A DNA stretch of 5,126 bases from JAGOVB01 sp964481175 (GTDB lineage: Bacteria; Patescibacteriota; Minisyncoccia; Phycocordibacterales; PALSA-1337): positions 1-5,126 of the forward strand of contig CAYZSZ010000021.1 in assembly GCA_964481175.1 (NCBI GenBank), written 5' to 3'. Under the pieces are notes generated by a model that was given only the letters and a program-made list of their open reading frames with translations, had not been told where the DNA came from and ran no database searches. Below are positions 1 to 4,242 of this stretch, in pieces. The position numbers were made by a program, and so were the translations under genes. Within the stretch, counting starts at the first letter, position 1, and every line of letters begins with the position of its first letter.

Positions 1-269
1 AAGCTGGGGTTATTAAGACTTGGTACCGACGAAGCACTATTTCTCCTGAAATGGTTGGGTTTACTTTTGGTGTTCACAATGGCCGCGATCATGTGGCTGT
101 TTTAGTGTCAGAAGATATGGTCGGACACAAACTAGGTGAGTTTTCTCCAACACGAAAATTCACTCGACACGGAGGAAAGATGCAGAAAGAGTTGGATATT
201 AAGAAAAAAGAAGCTGAAATCGCTGCTGCAAAATCTGCAAAGGCTGATACTGCTGCTCCAGCAAAATAA
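1..269 (+). CDS. rpsS: 30S ribosomal protein S19 (uS19), 5' end outside window
   Basis: Small-subunit head protein that binds 16S rRNA together with S13. The reading frame is open from the window edge (first complete codon at base 3) and about 89 codons are visible. The conserved core is plain: [10 protein letters not shown], then [30 protein letters not shown]. The N-terminal 25-30 residues lie upstream, so the ATG at base 51 is an internal Met, not the start. After the usual end of the family (the R-G-H region) there is a tail of about 30 residues rich in Lys, Glu and Ala ([18 protein letters not shown] and on to the stop), longer than the short basic tail of E. coli S19. It is the first visible gene of the ribosomal cluster and is followed 5 nt later by rplV, matching the classical order. 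Identification is very secure; the role of the tail is unknown. Confidence 0.96.
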   Translation, partial: AGVIKTWYRRSTISPEMVGFTFGVHNGRDHVAVLVSEDMVGHKLGEFSPTRKFTRHGGKMQKELDIKKKEAEIAAAKSAKADTAAPAK

Positions 270-274
270 TTTTT

Positions 275-619
275 ATGATTACCGCTTCACTTAAAAACTA
301 CAGACAGTCTCCACGAAAAGTTCGCCTCGTTGCGAATCTAGTAAAGGGTAAAAAAGTTGACGATGCACTCAACATGCTTGGTCAGGTTACAAAACGAGCA
401 TCAAATCCACTCGCTGCGCTTGTGCTTTCAGCTGTAGCAAATGCAAAAAACAATTTCAATATCGAAAAAGACAATCTCTTTATCAAAGAGATGCGAGTCG
501 ATGGGGGAGTCGTTCTCAAGCGAAGCATGCCACGAGCACGAGGGTCAGCTTTTCCTATCAAAAAGCGAACAAGCCATGTTTCAGTCGTATTGGCTCCTAA
601 GGTAGAAAAGAAAAAATAA
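275..619 (+). CDS. rplV: 50S ribosomal protein L22 (uL22)
   Basis: Large-subunit protein that binds 23S rRNA and whose extended beta-hairpin lines the peptide exit tunnel. The product is 114 aa, close to the usual 110. Visible family signatures are the N-terminal SPRKVRLVANLVKGK segment (about residues 12-26), a central helix with NPLAALVLSAVANAKNN, and the tunnel-loop and C-terminal block RVDGGVVLKRSMPRARGSA followed by IKKRTSHVSVVL. The start ATG is separated from the rpsS stop by five T residues and there is no Shine-Dalgarno sequence. It lies between rpsS and rpsC as in most bacteria. Seven of its nine Arg codons are CGA. Nothing in the hairpin suggests disruption. Assignment is very secure. 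Confidence 0.97.
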   Translation: MITASLKNYRQSPRKVRLVANLVKGKKVDDALNMLGQVTKRASNPLAALVLSAVANAKNNFNIEKDNLFIKEMRVDGGVVLKRSMPRARGSAFPIKKRTSHVSVVLAPKVEKKK

Positions 620-623
620 TTTT

Positions 624-1298
624 ATGTCACACTCAGTACACCCATTTTCACATAGACTAGGAATCATCAGAGACTGGAAAAGCCGATGGTTTGCAAACAA
701 CAAGCAATACCGAGATTACTTCAAGGCTGATATTCTTATCCGAGAATACTTGGTAAAAGAACTCCGATCTTTCTACGTTGGAGGTATCCATATCGAACGC
801 AGCCAGAAAGCACTTCGCATCATCATCCAGACTTCACGTCCAGGTATGATCATTGGCCGAAGCGGTGATGGTATCACAAAGCTCCGAGAAAAGATCCTCA
901 AGCTTCTTGCACGACACAATATCTCTCTTGTTGGCCAGGAGCTCAAGCTCGAAATCGAAGAAGTCAAAAACCCAGAAGCAAACGCTGCGATCGTAGCTAT
1001 GATGGTTGCTGAAGCTCTCGAAAAGCGACTCCCTTTCCGACGTGTACTCAAGCAGACTATCGAAAAAGTTTCTGCAAGCAAAGATGTACAGGGAGTAAAG
1101 ATCAAGCTTGGAGGCCGATTGGGAGGTGCTGAAATGGCACGAGTAGAAGATCTCAAGCGAGGTCGTATTCCACTTCAGACTATGCGAGCTGATATCGATT
1201 TTGCTCGTGAAAAAGCTCACATGTCATACGGTGACATCGGTATCAAGGTCTGGATTTACCGAGGAGACATTTTCGCTAAGGACGTAAATAAGAAATAA
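624..1298 (+). CDS. rpsC: 30S ribosomal protein S3 (uS3)
   Basis: Small-subunit head protein at the mRNA entry channel, with a role in mRNA unwinding. The 224-aa length is typical. In order: the N-terminal segment (VHPFSHRLGI and DWKSRWFA, residues 5-24), a type-2 KH domain with the RPGMIIGRSGDG loop (GxxG = GRSG, residues 78-81), and the C-terminal S3 domain with LGGRLGGAEMAR, RIPLQTMRADIDFA and GIKVWIYRG. The residues matching the basic helicase trio of E. coli S3 (RR..K) are kept as R139, R140 and K143 in PFRRVLK. Small deviations are Ser in place of the common Lys inside the GxxG loop and Gln where PLHTLRA normally has His. It starts 4 nt (TTTT) after rplV with no Shine-Dalgarno. Very secure. 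Confidence 0.97.
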   Translation: MSHSVHPFSHRLGIIRDWKSRWFANNKQYRDYFKADILIREYLVKELRSFYVGGIHIERSQKALRIIIQTSRPGMIIGRSGDGITKLREKILKLLARHNISLVGQELKLEIEEVKNPEANAAIVAMMVAEALEKRLPFRRVLKQTIEKVSASKDVQGVKIKLGGRLGGAEMARVEDLKRGRIPLQTMRADIDFAREKAHMSYGDIGIKVWIYRGDIFAKDVNKK

Positions 1299-1302
1299 AT
1301 AT

Positions 1303-1728
1303 ATGTTATTCCCGAAAAAAGTAAAACATCGAAAGTGGTTCACCGGCCGAGAGCATCCTGACAAAGTTGGGAATGAAACTCGCGGAACAAAACTCTCATT
1401 TGGTTCTCACGGACTAAAGGCAGTTTCTGCTGGCCGAATTACTTCAAACCAGATCGAATCTGCTCGAAAAGTAGTATCACGATACGCTGCAAAGACTGGA
1501 AAGGTTTGGATTCGAGTTTTCCCAGATCGACCTTTTACACAAAAGCCAGCCGAAGTAAAAATGGGTAAGGGAAAAGGAGATCCACAAGGTTTCGTAGCAG
1601 TGATCCGACCTGGCCGAATTCTTTTTGAAATCGACGGAGTCGATGAAAAGACTGCTGTGGACGCCCTCAAGGGAGCTGGGGTCAAAATCTCAGTAAAGAC
1701 CAAGGTAGTCAGCCGAAACATTGCGTAG
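1303..1728 (+). CDS. rplP: 50S ribosomal protein L16 (uL16)
   Basis: Large-subunit protein near the A site and the central protuberance. Length is 141 aa against about 136 in E. coli. Signatures: MLFPKKVKHRKW at the start, FGSHGLKAV, the QIESAR segment, KVWIRVFPDRPFTQKP, MGKGKGDPQGFVAVIRPGRILFEIDGV, and KTKVVSR at the end. There is an insertion of about 5 residues in the N-terminal loop (around residues 14-27). The position equivalent to E. coli Arg81, the hydroxylated Arg before MGKGKG, is Lys86 here, and the usual AAxKLPIKT is GAGVKISVKT. It starts 4 nt (ATAT) after rpsC. It is the only ribosomal gene here ending in TAG; the others end in TAA. Ten of eleven Arg codons are CGA. The expected rpmC does not follow. 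Confidence 0.96.
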   Translation: MLFPKKVKHRKWFTGREHPDKVGNETRGTKLSFGSHGLKAVSAGRITSNQIESARKVVSRYAAKTGKVWIRVFPDRPFTQKPAEVKMGKGKGDPQGFVAVIRPGRILFEIDGVDEKTAVDALKGAGVKISVKTKVVSRNIA

Positions 1729-1749
1729 ACCCTCATTTCATGATATAAA
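1721..1749 (+). promoter_or_regulatory. Putative internal promoter for rpsQ-rplN-rplX-rplE
   Basis: The 29-nt rplP-rpsQ gap holds an extended -10 element, TGa followed by TATAAA (hexamer 1744-1749), with a TTGCGT -35-like box at 1721-1726 and a 17-nt spacer. The -35 box overlaps the end of rplP. A start 7-8 nt past the -10 would fall on or just before the rpsQ ATG at 1758, giving a nearly or fully leaderless mRNA. The sites are seen in the sequence; promoter activity is inferred. Confidence 0.55.
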
Positions 1750-1757
1750 CACCTAAC

Positions 1758-2015
1758 ATGCCAACAACCACTGAACAAAAGAATATCGTCCGACGAAAGA
1801 CACTCTCAGGTGTTGTGGTTTCTGACAAGATGAAAGATACTGTTGTCGTTCTTGTAGAGCGATACGTAAAGAATCCAAAATACCAGAAATTCATGGTATT
1901 GAAGAAACGATACAAAGTACACAACCCTGGCAACACAAAGAAAGTAGGGGAAAAGGTGACGATCGAGTCATGCCGACCTATTTCACGACATAAGTCATTT
2001 ATAGTAAAAGAATAA
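1758..2015 (+). CDS. rpsQ: 30S ribosomal protein S17 (uS17)
   Basis: Small-subunit body protein with an OB-fold that binds 16S rRNA early in assembly. The 85-aa product matches family length. Visible motifs: RRKTLSGVVVSDKMKDTVVV (residues 12-31), the YVKNPKYQKF strand, KRYKVHNPGN, and the C-terminal VTIESCRPISRHKSFIV, which matches the usual V.I.E.RPLS..K pattern. The commonly seen H-D-E after the middle strand is HNP here. The ATG is preceded by no Shine-Dalgarno but by a TGaTATAAA element 8 nt upstream, so the gene may be translated from a leaderless transcript. It follows rplP directly with rpmC missing, and rplN starts after a single C. All six Arg codons are CGA. Secure. Confidence 0.95.
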   Translation: MPTTTEQKNIVRRKTLSGVVVSDKMKDTVVVLVERYVKNPKYQKFMVLKKRYKVHNPGNTKKVGEKVTIESCRPISRHKSFIVKE

Positions 2016-2016
2016 C

Positions 2017-2388
2017 ATGATCCAACCACGCTCAATAGTACGAATAACCGATAACTCAGGCGCAAAGATTGGCCGAATCTTTAAAGTGCTTGGTAGCTCA
2101 AAGAAGCGATACGCACATATCGGTGAACTTGTAGTACTTTCTGTACAAAAGGCAGAACCTCGAAAGGCAATCAAAAAGAAAGACGTACTGTACGCTGTGG
2201 TTGTTCGATCTACAAAGCCATTCCGACGAGCTGATGGTTCTTACATCCGATTCGACGAGAACGCAGTGGTTATCTTGGACAAAGGAAAGAAAGAACCAGT
2301 AGCAGGTCGTATTTTCGGTCCGATTCCTCGAGAGATCCAGGAAAAAGGCTTCCAGACTATCGTCTCTAAAGCACCTGAAATCGTTTAA
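2017..2388 (+). CDS. rplN: 50S ribosomal protein L14 (uL14)
   Basis: Large-subunit protein at the interface with the 30S subunit, binding 23S rRNA and contacting L19 and 16S helix 14. It is 123 aa, the normal length. Signatures: MIQPRSIVRITDNSGAKIG at the start, then VLGSSKKRYAHIGELVVLSV, AVVVRSTKPFRRADGSYIRFDENAVV in the middle, and AGRIFGPIPREIQEKGFQTIVSKAPEIV at the end. The family usually reads GTRIFGPVARELR; the AGRIFGPIPREI variant is a mild divergence. The rpsQ stop and this ATG are separated by one base (TAA-C-ATG), so translational coupling is likely. No Shine-Dalgarno is visible. Secure. Confidence 0.97.
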   Translation: MIQPRSIVRITDNSGAKIGRIFKVLGSSKKRYAHIGELVVLSVQKAEPRKAIKKKDVLYAVVVRSTKPFRRADGSYIRFDENAVVILDKGKKEPVAGRIFGPIPREIQEKGFQTIVSKAPEIV

Positions 2389-2392
2389 ATAT

Positions 2393-2617
2393 ATGAATAC
2401 ACTTCACATCAAAAAAGGAGACACAGTTGTCGTCCTCACAGGAAAAGATAAGGGAACAAAAGGTAAGGTCGCAAAGGCTTTCCCAAAACTCGGCAAAATC
2501 GTGGTTGAAGGAGTCAATGTTCGAAAGGCTCATCAAAAGGCTACTCGAAATTCAAAAGGTCAGACTATCACCAAAACACTTCCGATCGACGCATCAAACG
2601 TAAAGCTCGCAAAATAA
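2393..2617 (+). CDS. rplX: 50S ribosomal protein L24 (uL24), short form
   Basis: Assembly-initiator protein that binds the 5' domain of 23S rRNA and lies near the tunnel exit. The product is 74 aa, well under the roughly 100 aa common in other bacteria. The KOW motif is intact near the N terminus (IKKGDTVVVLTGKDKGTKGKV, residues 6-26), followed by IVVEGVNVRKAH and a final block PIDASNVKL that matches the family's P.h.SNV.L. The chain stops two residues later (AK), so the usual C-terminal segment with the basic tail is absent. The stop is followed directly by rplE with a 4-nt linker, so this looks like a true short protein rather than a frameshift. It starts 4 nt (ATAT) after rplN. Confidence 0.93.
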   Translation: MNTLHIKKGDTVVVLTGKDKGTKGKVAKAFPKLGKIVVEGVNVRKAHQKATRNSKGQTITKTLPIDASNVKLAK

Positions 2618-2621
2618 TTTT

Positions 2622-3161
2622 ATGAAAACGATTAAAGAATTAGAAAAAGCATCATACGAGACCCTGAAGAAGGAGTACGGATACACAAACGTAATGCAGT
2701 CTCCTCGTATCAAGAAACTAGTGATCAGCACTGGTATCGGGTCTATCAAGGACAAAAAGAAGATCGAGCTCATCGCTGATCGTCTTGCAAAAATCACTGG
2801 TCAGAAAGCGGCTCCACGTTCTGCAAAGAAATCTATTGCTACATTCAAAGTACGAGAAGGGGATGTCGTTGGATACCAGGTTACTCTCCGAGGTGCACGT
2901 ATGTATGACTTCCTCGACAAGCTTGTCCACATCGCTTTCCCTCGAACAAAAGACTTCCGAGGTATCACCAAAAAGGCAGTCGACAACATGGGAAACTACA
3001 CACTAGGTATCAAAGAACACACTATCTTCCCAGAGACATCAGACGAAGAACTAAAAGATGTATTTGGATTCGCAGTGACCATCGTCACCAGCTCAAAAGA
3101 TCCAAAGCAAACCATCTCATTCCTCACCGCTCTCGGATTCCCATTCAAGAAGGCAGAATAA
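2622..3161 (+). CDS. rplE: 50S ribosomal protein L5 (uL5)
   Basis: Large-subunit central protuberance protein that binds 5S rRNA and contacts the P-site tRNA. The 179-aa length is typical. Signatures in order: VISTGIGS (34-41), KITGQKAAPRSAKKSIATFKVREGD (about 57-81), VTLRGARMYDFLDKL (87-101), AFPRTKDFRGI (105-115), GNYTLGIKEHTIFPE (124-138), and FGFAVTIVTSS (148-158). It starts four T residues after rplX without a Shine-Dalgarno. It is the last gene of the cluster here: the stop is followed six bases later by a terminator hairpin instead of rpsN and rpsH, so the spc part of the cluster is cut short at this point. Secure. Confidence 0.97.
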   Translation: MKTIKELEKASYETLKKEYGYTNVMQSPRIKKLVISTGIGSIKDKKKIELIADRLAKITGQKAAPRSAKKSIATFKVREGDVVGYQVTLRGARMYDFLDKLVHIAFPRTKDFRGITKKAVDNMGNYTLGIKEHTIFPETSDEELKDVFGFAVTIVTSSKDPKQTISFLTALGFPFKKAE

Positions 3162-3190
3162 CAAACAAACCGCTTCGGCGGTTTTTTGTT
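3161..3190 (+). terminator. Rho-independent terminator after rplE
   Basis: A 7-bp stem AAACCGC / GCGGTTT (3167-3173 and 3178-3184) closes a TTCG loop, making the very stable cUUCGg tetraloop, and runs into T residues up to 3187. If C3166 is bulged out, the pairing extends further (AACAAA with TTTGTT). It closes the ribosomal transcript. The flanking A-rich left arm means it could also act in the reverse direction, though no gene is seen pointing at it. Confidence 0.88.
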
Positions 3191-3206
3191 ATACTTAATC
3201 TATAAT
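3187..3206 (+). promoter_or_regulatory. Candidate promoter of the DUF5684-like gene
   Basis: Two -10 candidates lie between the terminator and the next ATG. One is an extended -10, TGt plus TATACT (3187-3195), which overlaps the end of the terminator T-tract. The other is a consensus TATAAT at 3201-3206. A start about 7 nt beyond the second falls at about 3213, only a few bases before the ATGs at 3216 and 3219. No good -35 is visible. Which element is used cannot be decided from sequence. Confidence 0.5.
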
Positions 3207-3215
3207 AAAAAATAT

Positions 3216-3575
3216 ATGATGTATAACAATGGAGGCTCATCGTTTACTATATTTGTTCTAGGGATACTTACTATCGTCGGGATGTGGAAGCTATTCCAAA
3301 AAGCAGGGAAGCCAGGTTGGGCATCGATCATTCCGATCTACAACCTCGTAGTTATTCTCGAGATCGTAAACAAGCCGATTTGGTGGATCGTCCTTTTCTT
3401 TATCCCATTTGTAAACGTCATCGTTGGCTTTATCGTTTGGCACGAGCTATCAAAATCATTTGGAAAAGACATGCTCTACACTCTCGGTCTATTTTTCCTC
3501 CCATTCATATTTATCCCATACCTCGCATTTACCGATGCGGTCTACACTCGACCAGCAGGCCCTGTAGTGATGTAA
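3216..3575 (+). CDS. DUF5684-like small integral membrane protein
   Basis: Small membrane protein of unknown function. About 119 aa from the first of two adjacent ATG codons (3216, 3219). The pattern agrees with my memory of DUF5684: a first hydrophobic helix (FTIFVLGILTIVGMWKLF), then GKPGWASIIPIYNLVVILEIVNKPIWWIVLFFIPFVNVIVGFIVW, the amphipathic ELSKSFGK link, and a last hydrophobic segment LGLFFLPFIFIPYLAF. That gives about four membrane segments; there is no cleavable signal. Such proteins are frequent in CPR genomes and sometimes carry misleading signal-peptidase names, but no Ser/Lys catalytic motif is visible here. An upstream in-frame TTG at 3186 was not chosen because it sits inside the terminator. 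No Shine-Dalgarno; a TATAAT lies 9 nt upstream. Family call is good; function unknown. Confidence 0.82.
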   Translation: MMYNNGGSSFTIFVLGILTIVGMWKLFQKAGKPGWASIIPIYNLVVILEIVNKPIWWIVLFFIPFVNVIVGFIVWHELSKSFGKDMLYTLGLFFLPFIFIPYLAFTDAVYTRPAGPVVM

Positions 3576-3611
3576 TGGTGTAAAAAATCAAAAAGCACCC
3601 GTCGAAATGAA

Positions 3612-3642
3612 ATCCTGATAAAATTTCAGGGATAACTTTTTT
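3612..3642 (+). terminator. Possible weak terminator after the DUF5684-like gene
   Basis: CCTGA (3614-3618) pairs with TCAGG (3626-3630) around a 7-nt loop. The stem can be lengthened with AT/AT if one G is bulged, and a run of six T residues follows at 3637-3642. A competing pairing, TGAAAT (3608-3613) with ATTTCA (3623-3628), uses overlapping bases. The stem is short and AT-rich, so termination would be weak at best. The rest of this 100-nt gap holds the next promoter. Confidence 0.4.
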
Positions 3643-3668
3643 GCGTTAGTCTTTGGCTCCTATACAAT
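3641..3668 (+). promoter_or_regulatory. Candidate promoter of the ORF6N gene
   Basis: A TTGCGT -35-like box (3641-3646, the same hexamer as upstream of rpsQ) lies 16 nt from TACAAT (3663-3668, 5 of 6 to the consensus). The expected start, about 7 nt further, is at 3675, next to the ATG at 3676, so the mRNA would be leaderless or nearly so. The T-rich end of the weak terminator overlaps the -35 box. Confidence 0.5.
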
Positions 3669-3675
3669 CATAAAA

Positions 3676-4194
3676 ATGGAAAAAGAAACAAACGTAGCGA
3701 TTGAAAATAAAATATATGTAATAAGGGGAAGGAGAGTTATGTTGGATATGGACTTAGCTAGCCTTTATGATGTCCCTACTAAAATCCTAAACAAAGGAGT
3801 CAAAAGAAATCCTTTACGTTTTCCTGCTGATTTTATGTTCCAATTATCTGATGAAGAGTACTCAAACTTGAGGTTCCATTTTGGAACCTCAAGTTTAGGA
3901 TATGGAGGACGACGTTATTTACCTTACGCTTTTACTGAACAAGGTGTCATTATGCTTGCTTCAGTGCTCACTGGTGAAAGGGCTGTAACCATGAGCATAT
4001 TTATAGCCCGCGCTTTTATAAAGATGAGAGAACTACTTTTAAGTAATAAAGATCTGGCACATAGGATGGATAAAATTGAGACTGGTCAAAAAGAGCAAGG
4101 TAGTCAGATAATCGCTCTATACTCGGTTATTAAGAAACTTACAGATGAACCGGCCAAGCCTAAGGGTCCTATTGGTTTTGAGGTTGTAGATTGA
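3676..4194 (+). CDS. ORF6N-domain DNA-binding protein
   Basis: Predicted DNA-binding regulator of 172 aa. The ORF6N domain spans about residues 8-118, with the typical pattern KIYVIRGRRVMLDMDLASLY, then TKILNKGVKRNPLRFPADFMFQL, GGRRYLPYAFTEQGVIMLASVL, and RAFIKMREL. ORF6N (relative of KilA-N/Bro-N) is common in phages, plasmids and bacterial chromosomes, including CPR. A Lys/Glu/Gln-rich helix likely to form a coiled coil follows (about 119-158), and the protein ends with KPKGPIGFEVVD. Codon use is unlike the neighbours: 7 of 12 Arg codons are AGA/AGG, whereas the ribosomal genes and the next gene favour CGA, which suggests transfer. A perfect 15-bp inverted repeat lies in codons 63-74 and a related one spans the stop codon. 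The target DNA and role are unknown. No Shine-Dalgarno is seen before the ATG. Confidence 0.88.
   Translation: MEKETNVAIENKIYVIRGRRVMLDMDLASLYDVPTKILNKGVKRNPLRFPADFMFQLSDEEYSNLRFHFGTSSLGYGGRRYLPYAFTEQGVIMLASVLTGERAVTMSIFIARAFIKMRELLLSNKDLAHRMDKIETGQKEQGSQIIALYSVIKKLTDEPAKPKGPIGFEVVD
3864..3896. repeat. Perfect 15-bp inverted repeat inside the ORF6N gene
   Basis: AAACTTGAGGTTCCA (3864-3878) and its exact reverse complement TGGAACCTCAAGTTT (3882-3896) flank a TTT loop. It lies inside codons 63-74, in the loop before GGRRYLPYAF that I recall as variable in this family. In RNA it would form a strong hairpin in the middle of the message. The half-site TTGAGGTT / AACCTCAA recurs at the gene's 3' end. 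Confidence 0.9.
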
Positions 4195-4203
4195 AACCTC
4201 AAA
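4177..4203. repeat. 9-bp inverted repeat over the ORF6N stop codon
   Basis: TTTGAGGTT (4177-4185) and AACCTCAAA (4195-4203) flank a 9-nt loop that contains the TGA stop (4192-4194). The arms share the 8-mer TTGAGGTT / AACCTCAA with the repeat inside the gene. No T-run follows, so it does not look like a standard terminator. Confidence 0.8.
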
Positions 4204-4227
4204 CAGGCTCGCATATTTTATCGAAAA

Positions 4228-4236
4228 TGATATATT
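4228..4236 (+). promoter_or_regulatory. Candidate extended -10 promoter of the phosphatase gene
   Basis: TGa followed by TATATT (hexamer 4231-4236) lies so that a start 7 nt downstream falls exactly on the A of the ATG at 4243, predicting a leaderless mRNA. The region 17 nt further up (ctcgca) is a poor -35. Activity is inferred from position and match only. Confidence 0.5.
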
Positions 4237-4242
4237 GCCTAT

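Noticed and set aside
51..53. ATG at 51 as the start of rpsS
   Set aside because: The conserved S19 sequence ([10 protein letters not shown] and on) continues in frame upstream to the window edge, so this is an internal Met.
773..1220. Two long minus-strand open frames opposite rpsC
   Set aside because: They are antisense shadows of a fully conserved S3 coding frame; their translations show no recognisable family and no separate start signals.
1407..2065. Minus-strand open frames opposite rplP and rpsQ
   Set aside because: They overlap secure ribosomal genes along their whole length and lack recognisable protein features.
3186..3215. TTG start that would lengthen the DUF5684-like protein by 10 residues
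   Set aside because: The codon lies in the T-tract of the rplE terminator and upstream of the TATAAT, so the transcript would not include it; ATG 3216 or 3219 is preferred.
3284..3583. Second plus-strand frame inside the DUF5684-like gene
   Set aside because: It overlaps the hydrophobic frame that matches a family; its own translation is Arg-rich and low in sense, typical of an out-of-frame shadow.
4177..4203. Hairpin over the ORF6N stop as an intrinsic terminator
   Set aside because: The stem is followed by CAGGCTCGC rather than a T-run, so it was listed as a repeat, not a terminator.
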